Counted from the first letter of the stretch, positions 26,768 to 36,047 are shown. The stretch: 64,000 nt of DNA from Candidatus Gastranaerophilales bacterium (GCA_944325835.1 CALVBO010000004.1:96232-160231); one strand, 5' to 3'. Notes: generated by a model not told the origin, from the sequence alone. Translations and numbers: made by a program.

Positions 26768-26802
26768 TATAATAAACGCAGTAGACAGCAGATTACTGCG
26801 TT
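26768..26802 (+). promoter_or_regulatory. Possible internal promoter and leader hairpin before the sigma gene
   Basis: TATAAT at 26768-26773, then ACGCAGTA pairing with TTACTGCGT, directly before the GGGAG ribosome site of the sigma gene. The stem lacks a T run, so I do not call it a terminator. Confidence 0.45.
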
Positions 26803-26816
26803 AAAGGGAGCTAGGC

Positions 26817-27395
26817 GTGGAAACATTAACACCTGAAAAAAAATTATTAATTGAAAAGTGTATAAAAAATAATAAAAAATTCCAAAATAATGAAGATTTA
26901 TATGATGATTTCTTTAATGAAACATATAAAAATGCGTTGTCTTTATTAAAGACGGTTTCTTCTGAATCTACAATAGAACTTTATTTAAAAAGAGTTGTAA
27001 CAAGCTCTATGATTAATGTTTTAAAGGATTCCGGCCGGCTAAGACGTACCTCTCAAGGCTATCAGGCAACGCCATCCGTGCCTATTGATTCTGTTCTTGA
27101 TACATATAATCCGGAGTATTTGAATACCAGAATTATTTTTAAAAATGTTCAACTGGAAGATAATCCCGAAGACGCTTTTATTAAAAGAGAATTGTTGAAA
27201 AATATTACCCGTATTTTAAATGAAATCGAAAAAAAAGAACCTGATAAGCAATACTTAACTCTTTTTAAGCTCCGTTATGAAGACGGGCTGACCCAGAATG
27301 AAATCGCTCTTAAACTTGGTATTTCCCAATCTGAAGTGTCTAAAAAATTATTTAAGTTAATGGCTAAGGTGAAGGAAAATCTTAATTTAGGATAG
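26817..27395 (+). CDS. Sigma-70-like factor
   Basis: 192 residues, GTG start after GGGAG. The N-terminal half has a region-2-like helical pattern (EDLYDDFFNETYKNAL, IELYLKRVVTSSMINVL). The C-terminus is a typical region 4 helix-turn-helix (LRYEDGLTQNEIALKLGISQ then SEVSKKLFKLMAKV). An 83-base linker segment of low complexity lies between. It sits between a giant membrane protein and an NTPase/TPR protein, 3 bases before the latter, so it is probably the output of that module. Confidence 0.82.
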   Translation: METLTPEKKLLIEKCIKNNKKFQNNEDLYDDFFNETYKNALSLLKTVSSESTIELYLKRVVTSSMINVLKDSGRLRRTSQGYQATPSVPIDSVLDTYNPEYLNTRIIFKNVQLEDNPEDAFIKRELLKNITRILNEIEKKEPDKQYLTLFKLRYEDGLTQNEIALKLGISQSEVSKKLFKLMAKVKENLNLG

Positions 27396-27398
27396 AAA

Positions 27399-30383
27399 AT
27401 GAAGTGTCCAGTTTGTAAAAAAGAAGTTCCTGATGAATCAATTATCTGTCCGGAGTGCAAAGCAAGAATAGGGTTAGTTTGTTATAAGTGTAAGACAGTC
27501 AACCCGATTAATACTCTGCGCTGCAAGAAATGTAATACAGAAATCCTAAGACTTTGCCCGCATTGTCGTACAATAAATTTACCAACCGCAAGCGTTTGCA
27601 GAAAATGTCATGCCTCACTGCTTTCTGATAAAGAGCCTTCCGCAGAGCCGGTTAAGGAACAGGTTAAGGAACCTCAGCAGCCAAAATTTGCGAAAATTAA
27701 GCCGACTCAGGATGAAATAATTAATCTTATATATAACGCAATTGTTGAGAACGAAAAGTTTATTATATCTCTTAATGCACCGAAGGGTATGGGCAAAGAT
27801 TTTGTACTGGATAAGGTTCTTGATAAACTTGGCGGAACAACTTATACTGTCCTCAAGGGCACCTGTTCTCCGCTTTCGCAATTGACACCGGGCGGGTTAA
27901 TTCAGGAAATTTTGATTTCGCTTCTCGGACTGCCGAATTTTTGTATTAATAATGTTCAGTTTCAAAAAGACGCGTTTAAGTTCTTTAAAAATGAGTTTGC
28001 AGAATTCGCCAATGACGAAATTGTAATGCTTATTAACCTGTTATATCCGTATTTGACAGGGAATTTTGAAGATATTCTTACAAACAAATCGCGGACATTC
28101 AATCTGGTGACAAAAGTTTTTGCGCATATTTTTAGATCGCATAAAGTCTTATTTGTCATTAATAATTTTGATTTTATTGACGCGCTTTCGTACGAATATT
28201 TTAATAACTTTATAAAGATTGATGATATTTTTGAGCATACAAAATTTCTTATGACATATTCGGAGCCGCGTCCGGCGCAGGCTTATTTTTTTCTTGAAGA
28301 AGAAAAGTACGGCGATATTTATTTCAATCTCGAATTATCTCCGCTTACGCCTGTTGAGGCTGTTGGTATCTTTAAGATGACACCGGGGATTAATAAAATT
28401 CTGCCGGATATAGAAAAGAAAGAGCTTTACAAAAAATCCAAAGGCAGTCCGGCTTTTATTGAACAGGGTATTGCATATAAACAGGATTGTATTCAGTATG
28501 ATCTGGATTTCAAACTTCCTGATAATATTACGGACTTGATTAAAAAAAGGCTGGAAATCTTAAAAATCAGGACTCCGCTTGCGTTTAATGTTTTGCTTTG
28601 CGCGTCAATTCTCGGTAAAAAGATTAATATTAATCTTATAAAAGAAGTTTTTGAATTAAATGACGATATCTTCAACAATACGGCGAAATTCCTGATTGGT
28701 AAGGGTTTTATCTCGGAAATTAACGAGTTTTTCTGTGAATTTAAAAATTCGCTTCTCTGGGAAGTTGTTTTAACTGTTGCGAAAAACGAACCGAATTTTG
28801 TTGAAATTAACAAAAAATTGTATTCGATTCTGAAAATTTTTACTCTGAATTCTAACACTACTCTTGCGATAATTCTGCAAAACCTTCAAAATAAAAAAGA
28901 GGCGCTGAATGTTTGGACGCATAATGTTAATCTCTGTAGTTATATCGGGGATGTTAATTTGTATATTATTTCGCAAAAACAGTGTCTGGCGCTTATTAAC
29001 GAACTTGATGACAGGGAAACTTTGAAAATCCGGTTTAATATCGCTGAGCGTCTCGGAAAAATCTTAACCCAGTATAAACCCGATGATGCGATAGAATTCC
29101 TGCCGGATGCGATTTCAAATGCTCAGGGTATAGGTAACAGCATAAAAGAAATTGAACTTCTGGGATATCTTACATGTTCGTGTCAGAGAGCCGGCAATTA
29201 TTACGGTGTGGTTGAAAGTGTTGACAGGGTGCTGGAAAAAGTCAATCCGGCTAAAGACCTTGAAATCGCCATGATTAAAGCGGCTAAACTTGATGCGCTT
29301 TTAAATATTGGTGATTGTGCGGAAGTTATTAATCTTATTCAAAATGATATTATGCCGGTGTTTAATAAATATCTTAACGGTGTGTACCGCAGAAAAGACA
29401 TTTCTTACGAACTGCTTTATAACACCTGGCTAAGAACATATTTAATTCTGGCGAATGCTTATATCTTCCAGGGTAATAACAAAGCCTTTGAAATTACAAC
29501 TCTGTTATTTAATATAATTGAGCGTGGACAGGTTAAAGACACTAACTTTATTATTAAATGCCATCTTGCCTTTGCATTTGCAAGTACGGTTGCCGGCGAC
29601 TACGCGGCTTCCAATAAACATTTACAGGAAATCATGGACGCTTGTACAGAATTTTCTATGAGTAATGAAAATATTCTGCGCTGGAATTTTATCAACATGA
29701 TAAACCGTTTCCTCAACCACGAATACGAACATATTCAGGAAGATCTGTTTGAAATCGTCGCGTTTGCGAATAACAACTTTGATACCTTTACAAAAAATAT
29801 TATGAAAACTCTTCTTGGTAAGGTTCTTGTTGATAATGACCAAACGCCGAAGGGGCTGGAAATTTATAATGAGCAGCTTGAACACTTTTCCAATGAAAAA
29901 ATTGCACTCGGTGCGCTGCTTTGCTGGTACTTGATTTCAGATGCTGTTATGAACCTTGAAGGACCGGATAAAGCTATAGAAATCGCATCTAAGGCGCTTG
30001 ACGTCGCACAAAATCCTAAAATTCAAAATTATTTCTTCAATATCTGTTTGAAAATGGTACTGACAAAAGCTTATATAATTAAAGAGGATTTTGAAACCGC
30101 GCGGATTTATCTTGATAATGCCCTGCAAATCTCGCAGCAATATGAACTGCACGATATGACAGCCCGTCTTTATCTGTTGTATGGAAAATTGTATCAGGAT
30201 GCAGGCTTGAAAAAGTCGCCTAAACAACGAGAATTCCTGAAAATGGCTGCTGTGATGTATGAAAGATGTATTAAATCAATCCGCAAAACCCAGAATAATC
30301 ATTTATTCCGGGAACACTCAAGAGCGGAAAAGGTTCTGACCTCATTTTGCGAGATGAATAATATCAATCTCAAGAATAAATAG
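27399..30383 (+). CDS. Zinc-ribbon, P-loop NTPase-like and TPR protein
   Basis: 994 residues. The first ~70 hold four CxxC pairs (CPVCKK, CPECKA, CYKC, CKKC, CPHC, CRKC), making tandem zinc ribbons. An NTPase-like domain follows (~100-400): APKGMGKDF resembles a Walker A loop but has Ala for the first Gly and Asp for Ser/Thr, and KVLFVINNFDFID looks like Walker B. From ~450 to the end the protein is helical repeats of TPR type. This is the layout of STAND-type signalling ATPases. The altered P-loop leaves ATP hydrolysis doubtful. Co-transcribed with the sigma factor. Confidence 0.75.
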   Translation: MKCPVCKKEVPDESIICPECKARIGLVCYKCKTVNPINTLRCKKCNTEILRLCPHCRTINLPTASVCRKCHASLLSDKEPSAEPVKEQVKEPQQPKFAKIKPTQDEIINLIYNAIVENEKFIISLNAPKGMGKDFVLDKVLDKLGGTTYTVLKGTCSPLSQLTPGGLIQEILISLLGLPNFCINNVQFQKDAFKFFKNEFAEFANDEIVMLINLLYPYLTGNFEDILTNKSRTFNLVTKVFAHIFRSHKVLFVINNFDFIDALSYEYFNNFIKIDDIFEHTKFLMTYSEPRPAQAYFFLEEEKYGDIYFNLELSPLTPVEAVGIFKMTPGINKILPDIEKKELYKKSKGSPAFIEQGIAYKQDCIQYDLDFKLPDNITDLIKKRLEILKIRTPLAFNVLLCASILGKKININLIKEVFELNDDIFNNTAKFLIGKGFISEINEFFCEFKNSLLWEVVLTVAKNEPNFVEINKKLYSILKIFTLNSNTTLAIILQNLQNKKEALNVWTHNVNLCSYIGDVNLYIISQKQCLALINELDDRETLKIRFNIAERLGKILTQYKPDDAIEFLPDAISNAQGIGNSIKEIELLGYLTCSCQRAGNYYGVVESVDRVLEKVNPAKDLEIAMIKAAKLDALLNIGDCAEVINLIQNDIMPVFNKYLNGVYRRKDISYELLYNTWLRTYLILANAYIFQGNNKAFEITTLLFNIIERGQVKDTNFIIKCHLAFAFASTVAGDYAASNKHLQEIMDACTEFSMSNENILRWNFINMINRFLNHEYEHIQEDLFEIVAFANNNFDTFTKNIMKTLLGKVLVDNDQTPKGLEIYNEQLEHFSNEKIALGALLCWYLISDAVMNLEGPDKAIEIASKALDVAQNPKIQNYFFNICLKMVLTKAYIIKEDFETARIYLDNALQISQQYELHDMTARLYLLYGKLYQDAGLKKSPKQREFLKMAAVMYERCIKSIRKTQNNHLFREHSRAEKVLTSFCEMNNINLKNK

Positions 30384-30384
30384 C

Positions 30385-30413
30385 TTGACGAAATATAAAA
30401 AATAGTACATAAT
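30385..30413 (+). promoter_or_regulatory. Cassette 4 promoter
   Basis: TTGACG, 17-base spacer, CATAAT, immediately after the stop codon of the NTPase gene. Confidence 0.82.
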
Positions 30414-30416
30414 AAA

Positions 30417-30519
30417 GAAGGCAATAAGGCAATAAGAGAATAGGGCAATGAGTCGTTATGACCAAATGAAAAATAAAAAGTCCTATTGCCCTAATGCCAT
30501 ATTGACCTATTGCCTTATG
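30417..30519 (+). repeat. Cassette 4 5'-UTR inverted repeat
   Basis: AAGGCAATAAGGCAATAAG on the left faces CCTATTGCC, ATTGACC and TATTGCCTTAT on the right; closely matches cassettes 1 and 6. Confidence 0.75.
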
Positions 30520-30541
30520 ACAAAAAGAAAGGATGGAAAAA

Positions 30542-31777
30542 ATGAAAAACCGAAGTGTAAGTATTTGTACGGGGGGGGGGGGGCCGGCTGAGCCGGTTCT
30601 ACAATTGGACCCGTGCGACTGGACAAAGAAATCCCCATATTGTCATTCCGAACTTGTTTCGGAATCTGTCCCACGTTACGAGCAGGTATCCAACATTGGC
30701 CAGACCCTGAAACGGTCTTGCTCGACTCGCGAAAAACGGCACCGCGAAAAGCGTGGTTTTCGCTTAGTGCCTCTGCTCGCTCGCGCAGTTCAGGGTGACA
30801 AATTTTTGTCATTGCGTGTCGGTTTTACAATGGCCGCCCGGCTGAGCCGGTTCCATAATGGGCTTGTCGGCTTACGGTCAGCGTTTACCATGGCGGAAAT
30901 ATTACTTTCCCTCACGATAATCGGTGTGGTGGCGGCGATTACATTACCGAGCCTCACAGGCAATATTAACGAGCGTACGTGGAACACTCAAAGAAAAGCC
31001 CTTTATGCACGGTTTAGTCAGGCGATACCTTTAATGGGCGCAATTAACGGTTATGCAGACGGCGAAACATTTATTTCAGCCGGCTTAAATAAGGTTTTAA
31101 AAATTAATAATGTCTGTGACAGTGAGCATTTAGAGGACTGTGGTATCCCGTCTAAAATAACTACATTAAACGCGGGTATCTATTCTGTGCCTTCACCTTT
31201 TACCCTGCAGGAATTGAACGAAAAATTTGTGTCATATTCAGATTCGTTAGGGTCTTATCACCAATCAGACGTGGAAGCCGTCGGCTTTGAAACGCAGGGC
31301 GGCGAAAGTATTATGCTATTTTATATGCCGAATTGTCAGGCGGAAATGGGTGAAACATCTGACCACTTTGTACAACCTAAAATCTGCGTTAATATGATTT
31401 ACGACTTAAACGGCAACAAGGGGCCTAATACAATCGGCAAAGATATGGGGGTTATGTCGGTCTTGTATCCATCTGACAGTAATGTGGTAATGCCTTACCC
31501 TAATATAAATGACGCGGCAAGTGGTGTTTCGCATGCCGATGCGTTAAAAATATGTAAGCAGCAGGATGACGAATATAGATTACCAACAAGAGATGAACTG
31601 GCATCATTGTTTATTAATCAAAATATTTTAGGAATACCGTTGACCAGTTCATGGTATTGGACATCTTCTGTTTCTTCCTCGCTGAAAGCGTGGGATCAAA
31701 GTATGGTATCCGGCAGGCGGCGTACAAGACCAAAGACCGAAACAGCTCAAAAAGTTAAATGTGTTAAAAGATTTTAA
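30542..31777 (+). CDS. Cassette 4: phase-variable prepilin with lectin-like C-terminus (13 G, ON)
   Basis: The frame is open from ATG 30542 through 13 G to the TAA at 31775: MKNRSVSICT, four glycines, PAEPVLQLDPCDW, then repeat-encoded leader, a decoy FTMAARLSR, and the prepilin site SA|FTMAEILL at 30884 (114-residue leader). The mature part keeps KINNVCDSEH, NGNKGPNTIGKDMG and a DUF1566-like end (YRLPTRDELASLF ... YWTSS ... AWDQSM ... VKCVKRF). It lacks the GTL-to-EDTAA segment found in other copies. Of the complete copies this is the only one readable as assembled. Inferred: secreted pilin-anchored ligand-binding protein. Confidence 0.88.
   Translation: MKNRSVSICTGGGGPAEPVLQLDPCDWTKKSPYCHSELVSESVPRYEQVSNIGQTLKRSCSTREKRHREKRGFRLVPLLARAVQGDKFLSLRVGFTMAARLSRFHNGLVGLRSAFTMAEILLSLTIIGVVAAITLPSLTGNINERTWNTQRKALYARFSQAIPLMGAINGYADGETFISAGLNKVLKINNVCDSEHLEDCGIPSKITTLNAGIYSVPSPFTLQELNEKFVSYSDSLGSYHQSDVEAVGFETQGGESIMLFYMPNCQAEMGETSDHFVQPKICVNMIYDLNGNKGPNTIGKDMGVMSVLYPSDSNVVMPYPNINDAASGVSHADALKICKQQDDEYRLPTRDELASLFINQNILGIPLTSSWYWTSSVSSSLKAWDQSMVSGRRRTRPKTETAQKVKCVKRF
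30571..30583 (+). repeat. Poly-G switch tract, cassette 4 (13 G, in frame)
   Basis: The first G completes ACG; 12 more encode four glycines, and CCG GCT GAG follows in frame. Confidence 0.92.
30640..30800 (+). repeat. Palindromic repeat with nested 72-bp insert in cassette 4 leader
   Basis: Begins with TTCCGAACTTGTTTCGGAAT and ends with CAGTTCAGGGTGACA. A 72-base block (30715-30786) splits CTGAAACG from AGTTCAGGGTGACA; the unsplit form is at 63549-63570. 72 is divisible by 3, so the reading frame is kept. Confidence 0.8.
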
Positions 31778-31784
31778 ACTTTAT

Positions 31785-31806
31785 GGCGGGGAAACCCGCC
31801 TTTTTT
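31785..31806 (+). terminator. Terminator after cassette 4
   Basis: GGCGGG pairs with CCCGCC (31795-31800), then T6. Confidence 0.88.
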
Positions 31807-31829
31807 ATTTTTTGTGTTAAGATGTTGTT

Positions 31830-32846
31830 ATGAATATTGATAAAGTAAAATTAGTTTCGGATATTAAAAGGTTAGTTAATTCAAAAGTTTTAGTTGTAGG
31901 GGATCTGGCAATTGACGAAATGATTTACGGCGATGCCGAACGAATTTCACGTGAAGCGCCGGTTTTAATTCTCCAGCATACAAGAACAAATATAATTCTT
32001 GGCGGTGCGTCAAACGCAGCGCATAACGTTTCCACTCTAAATAACGGAAAAGTTGCCGTTCTTGGTGTTTTCGGCGAGGATTACCAGTCCGGACAGATGC
32101 TGGAAGCTTTTGAAAAAGCAAATATCGACACCCGCTATCTTGTTCGGGATAAAATGCGCAAAACTACTACTAAGACCAGAATTTCCGGTTCAATCACAAC
32201 ATCTATTACGCAGCAGATTGTGAGAATTGATCACCAGACATCAACCCCGATTGAGGGCGAAACTGAAGCGAAAGTTCTTAAAAATCTGGAAGAGGCTATT
32301 CCGCATTATGATGCCGTTATTCTTTCTGATTATAAAATCGGCTGTCTGACAGATAGAGTTGTTTCAAAAGCAATAGAGCTTGCTAATAAATATAATAAAG
32401 TTATTGTTGTTGATGCACAGGGACAGCTTGAAAGATTTAAAAATGTTACGTCAATGACACCTAACCTTCCTGATACCCAAAAGTCGGTCGGATTTCAAAT
32501 TAATAATGAAGAGGACTTGAAGCGTGCAGGGCGTAAGCTTCTTGAAGAAACAAACGCTAAATCTGTTTTGATTACCTGCGGTGCAGACGGTATGTTTGTT
32601 GCAGAACCGAATGATAAATATACTAAGATTCCTGTCTTTAACAAATCGGAAGTTTTTGATGTGACCGGTGCGGGTGATACAGTTACTGCGGTATTTTCAC
32701 TGGCACTTGCAAGCGGAATAGATCCGGTTTATTCGGCGATTATCGGCAACATCGCGGCGAGTATTGTCGTAAGACAATTTGGCTGCGCAACAACAACAAT
32801 TGATGAACTCGTGTCAACTGTTGAGTCAAGAATGAATAGGAGATAA
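31830..32846 (+). CDS. rfaE1: D-glycero-beta-D-manno-heptose-7-phosphate kinase
   Basis: PfkB-type sugar kinase of the RfaE1/HldE N-terminal class, which phosphorylates heptose-7-phosphate for ADP-heptose and LPS inner core. The N-terminus has VLVVGDLAIDEMIYG, then LGGASNAAHNV and LGVFGEDYQSGQML; the anion-hole and catalytic base motif is DVTGAGDTVTA. At 338 residues it is the kinase domain alone, with no fused nucleotidyltransferase. Heads a run of envelope genes; supports a diderm cell. Confidence 0.88.
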   Translation: MNIDKVKLVSDIKRLVNSKVLVVGDLAIDEMIYGDAERISREAPVLILQHTRTNIILGGASNAAHNVSTLNNGKVAVLGVFGEDYQSGQMLEAFEKANIDTRYLVRDKMRKTTTKTRISGSITTSITQQIVRIDHQTSTPIEGETEAKVLKNLEEAIPHYDAVILSDYKIGCLTDRVVSKAIELANKYNKVIVVDAQGQLERFKNVTSMTPNLPDTQKSVGFQINNEEDLKRAGRKLLEETNAKSVLITCGADGMFVAEPNDKYTKIPVFNKSEVFDVTGAGDTVTAVFSLALASGIDPVYSAIIGNIAASIVVRQFGCATTTIDELVSTVESRMNRR

Positions 32847-32847
32847 A

Positions 32848-33402
32848 ATGAATTTTATTAAAAAGTTGAGAGTTTTGGATTATGTGATAATATGTTTGCT
32901 TGTTATAGCGGGCTTTGTGGGTATTTTTACTGCTAAAAATTTCAGACAGACGGCTTCTAAGCAGATTGAAGCGACTTCAAAAATTTCGTTTACCGTTTGC
33001 ATAAGAGGGCTTACTTATACCGGTGATGTGCTGCCGGTAAAAGCCGGTGATAAAACATTTATTACAATCAGAAATGTTCCGTATACGGAATTGGAAATAG
33101 TTGATGTTAAAGCTGAAAAGAGAAAGCAGATGATGCAGGCTTTGAACGGTAAATTTATTGCGGTAGAAGATCTTTCGCTTCCGGGAGTTTATGACGCTCT
33201 GGTTGTTTTGAATGATACTGCAAAGATTACCAAAGACGGAGCGGTTGTCGGCGGGAATAAGATTAAAATAGGACTTCCGATTACACTGGAAGGTCAGGAT
33301 TACCGCTTCTCAGGAACTGTTTCTGATTTGAAAGTTGTTCATCTGACAGAAGATGAAGGGTTAAACAAGGCTATAAATTCAACGGGCAATGATGTTCAAT
33401 AG
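32848..33402 (+). CDS. DUF4330 domain protein
   Basis: 184 residues with one N-terminal transmembrane helix (DYVIICLLVIAGFVGIFTA) and a beta-rich extracytoplasmic domain (TVCIRGLTYTGDVLPVKAGD, TFITIRNVPYTELEIVDV). This matches DUF4330, found mainly in Cyanobacteria and relatives, with no assigned function. It starts 1 base after rfaE1 and overlaps the O-antigen-ligase-like gene, so it probably serves the polysaccharide pathway. Confidence 0.82.
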   Translation: MNFIKKLRVLDYVIICLLVIAGFVGIFTAKNFRQTASKQIEATSKISFTVCIRGLTYTGDVLPVKAGDKTFITIRNVPYTELEIVDVKAEKRKQMMQALNGKFIAVEDLSLPGVYDALVVLNDTAKITKDGAVVGGNKIKIGLPITLEGQDYRFSGTVSDLKVVHLTEDEGLNKAINSTGNDVQ

Positions 33403-34705
33403 TATATTAGAATTTATTCAGGGGAAAACGGGGATTTTATATAGAAATAGTTACCTGCTGCAAAATATTGATTTTTTAATATTTCTTGCACTTGCGGGAA
33501 CGCTGCTGGCATCGCTTACGATGTCGTCAGGCATAATCGGACTCGGTGCGCTTGCTGTTGCAGGTTTGACATTCGTAAAACTTTTAACCGCACCAGGTGA
33601 GAAAGTCAGAATGACAAAGGCTGAATTGTGCTTGATAATATTTTTTCTTATCGTTTTTATAAGTCTTTGCGGTTCAACGCTTTTCGGGCTGAGCTTTAAA
33701 GGGTTCTTGAAAACCGTGACTTATATTCTATTTTATTTTTCTGCGGCGCAGCTTTTTAAAAGTAATTTGCGATACGGAATTGCAGCGTTGTTTGTGATTG
33801 CAGCGGGAATATTTTTTGAAAGCGGTATTGCATTTTTGCAGAATTTCACCCATGTTCAGGCAATTGCAGGCTGGCAGGATGTGAGCAACTTAAATCCGGA
33901 ACAGGTTATGACGCGTGTTTACGGGACTTTGCAGCCGTATAACCCGAATCTTTTCGGAGGGTATCTGGTTGTAGGATTACCGGCATGTCTGGGGTTGACC
34001 TTCTGGCTGCTGGTGAAAAAGTATTATAAACTTGCGCTTTTATTCTTTGTCGGAACCGGTGCGGGTGTTTTGTCACTGGTATTTACCGGATGCCGCGGGG
34101 CGTATGTTGCATTTTTTATGATGACGCTTTGTGTGCTGACAATTTCATTGAAATTTTTCTGGCAGAATTATAAGAAGATTTATCTGGCGGTTGTCGGTGC
34201 GGGTGTTGTCGTTTCAACCATGCTTATTCTTGCAAGTACATCTCTAAGAGCACGGATTTTATCAATTTTTGCAATGCGTCAGGATTCCTCCAATTCCTTC
34301 CGGTTTAACGTTTATCAGTCGTCGTGGCAGATGTTCAAAGATAACTGGCTTCTGGGAATAGGTGTCGGCAACAAAAATTTCCGCGAAATCTACGGGCTTT
34401 ATATGAAAACGGGATTTGACGCGCTGAGTGCTTATAATATTTATCTTGAAACAGCTGTTGAAAGCGGAATTTTTGCGCTGATTGCATTTTTGGTTTATCT
34501 GGGATTACAGATTTTTTATGCGGTTAAATATATCTTAACATCTAAAGACGCCGCTAAAATTGTTCTTATGAGTGCGGCACTTGTTTCTCTTGCAGGCGTA
34601 ATGGCGCATGGAATGGTCGATACGGTGTTTTTCAGACCGCAAATTCAAATAATTTTCTGGATAATGATGGCGATTATCTCTGCGCTTGTTCAGGAGAAAT
34701 GTTAG
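33389..34705 (+). CDS. O-antigen ligase/polymerase-like membrane protein
   Basis: 438-residue multi-spanning protein of the Wzy_C (O-antigen ligase-like) family. The signature region is FTGCRGAYVAFFMM, then the large loop with GIGVGNKNFREIYGLY and AYNIYLETAVESGIFALIAF, where the family carries its catalytic arginine and histidine residues. It could ligate O-antigen to lipid A-core or polymerise repeat units. Third gene of the operon, overlapping DUF4330 by 14 bases. Confidence 0.85.
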   Translation: MMFNSILEFIQGKTGILYRNSYLLQNIDFLIFLALAGTLLASLTMSSGIIGLGALAVAGLTFVKLLTAPGEKVRMTKAELCLIIFFLIVFISLCGSTLFGLSFKGFLKTVTYILFYFSAAQLFKSNLRYGIAALFVIAAGIFFESGIAFLQNFTHVQAIAGWQDVSNLNPEQVMTRVYGTLQPYNPNLFGGYLVVGLPACLGLTFWLLVKKYYKLALLFFVGTGAGVLSLVFTGCRGAYVAFFMMTLCVLTISLKFFWQNYKKIYLAVVGAGVVVSTMLILASTSLRARILSIFAMRQDSSNSFRFNVYQSSWQMFKDNWLLGIGVGNKNFREIYGLYMKTGFDALSAYNIYLETAVESGIFALIAFLVYLGLQIFYAVKYILTSKDAAKIVLMSAALVSLAGVMAHGMVDTVFFRPQIQIIFWIMMAIISALVQEKC

Positions 34706-34781
34706 CAAATTAATATTTTATAAAGACCCCCTAAAAGTGTGTTAGAATGAATTTGTAAGGATAAGAAGTAAAGGAGATTGT

Positions 34782-35906
34782 ATGATACCTATTTTAGATT
34801 CAAAAAGACAATATGCAAAAATCGGTGCAGAAGTAGAAAAAGCTGTTTGTGAAGTATTGCGTTCAGGCTCTTATATTCTTGGCCCTAACTGTAAAGCTCT
34901 GGAACAGGAATTAGCTGATTTTATCGGCTGTAAATATACTGTTGGCTTAAACTCCGGTACAGATGCGCTTCATCTGGCATTGAGAGCTTTAAATATCGGC
35001 GCCGGTGATGAAGTCGTAACCGTTGCATTTACATTTGTTGCAACAACTGAAGCTATCGGAATTGTCGGAGCTAAACCGGTTTTTGTTGATATTGACCCTG
35101 ACACTTTTAACCTTGATGCTTCAAAACTGGAAGCGGCAATTACTCCTAAAACTAAAGCGATTATTCCGGTTCACCTTTACGGTCAGCCTTGCGATATGGA
35201 TAAGATTATGGAAGTTGCAAAACGCCATAACTTACACGTAATTGAGGACTGCTGTCAGGCAATCGGCGCTAAATATAAAGGTCAAATGGTCGGAACCTTC
35301 GGTGATATAGGCTGCTATAGCTTCTATCCTACTAAAAACTTAGGTGGCATGGGTGACGGCGGTCTTGTCACAACAAATTCCGAACAACTCCGCGACAGAA
35401 TTATCGCACTCAGAAACCACGGCGGTGCAATCCGTTACCACCACGATGAAATCGGTGTAAACAGCAGACTTGATGAAATTCAGGCTGCAATTTTGAGAGT
35501 TAAATTGAATTATATTAACGAATGGAACACTCAAAGACGCGCTCACGCTGCAAGATATAACGAATTATTCGCAGACTGCGCAGATGTTCAAACACCAAAA
35601 GAATTGGATAACACATATTGTGTATACCACCAATACACTGTTAAAATTCCTAATCGTGATGAAGTTCATAAAATGCTTCAAGAACGCGGTATCGGCGCAA
35701 TGTTATATTATCCTATCCCGCTTCACTTACAAAAAGTTCACGAATACTTGGGCGTAGGAAAAGGTTCATTGCCGGTATCGGAAAAAAATACCGAAATGGT
35801 AATTTCACTTCCTATGTTCCCTGAACTTACCGATGAAGAACAGGTTACTGTCGCAAACACACTGAAAGAATGTATTAAGCTTTCTAAATCAAAAGTCGGT
35901 GTGTAG
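34782..35906 (+). CDS. DegT/DnrJ/EryC1/StrS-family sugar aminotransferase
   Basis: PLP-dependent aminotransferase acting on nucleotide-linked keto-sugars. LNSGTDALHLALRALNIG binds the cofactor phosphate, EDCCQAIGAKYKGQMVGTFG follows, and SFYPTKNLGGMGDGG carries the Schiff-base lysine at about residue 185. HGGAIRYHHDEIGVNSRLDE and the closing MFPELTDEEQ are also typical. It probably makes an amino sugar for surface polysaccharide; the exact sugar is unknown. Ribosome site AAAGGAGA. Confidence 0.92.
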   Translation: MIPILDSKRQYAKIGAEVEKAVCEVLRSGSYILGPNCKALEQELADFIGCKYTVGLNSGTDALHLALRALNIGAGDEVVTVAFTFVATTEAIGIVGAKPVFVDIDPDTFNLDASKLEAAITPKTKAIIPVHLYGQPCDMDKIMEVAKRHNLHVIEDCCQAIGAKYKGQMVGTFGDIGCYSFYPTKNLGGMGDGGLVTTNSEQLRDRIIALRNHGGAIRYHHDEIGVNSRLDEIQAAILRVKLNYINEWNTQRRAHAARYNELFADCADVQTPKELDNTYCVYHQYTVKIPNRDEVHKMLQERGIGAMLYYPIPLHLQKVHEYLGVGKGSLPVSEKNTEMVISLPMFPELTDEEQVTVANTLKECIKLSKSKVGV

Positions 35907-35931
35907 TAGTAACGAATTGTTTACATAAGAC

Positions 35932-36000
35932 TAGACAAAACTTCATGCTTAGTTTAGAATAATATAGTTGAAAAAAGAACGGTTACCCCGTTCTTTTTTT
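35932..36000 (+). promoter_or_regulatory. Promoter followed at once by a terminator hairpin (candidate attenuator of rimP-nusA)
   Basis: TAGACA, 17 bases, TAGAAT (35955-35960), then GAACGG (35977-35982) pairing with CCGTTC (35988-35993) and T7. It may simply end the aminotransferase transcript. But a start about 10 bases before a terminator, with another stem (CCGTT/AACGG, 36009-36022) before rimP, also fits attenuation. Confidence 0.5.
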
Positions 36001-36047
36001 ACTAGTAGAGCCGTTTTTAACGGTAAACGGGCAGTAACGGAGGGTTT

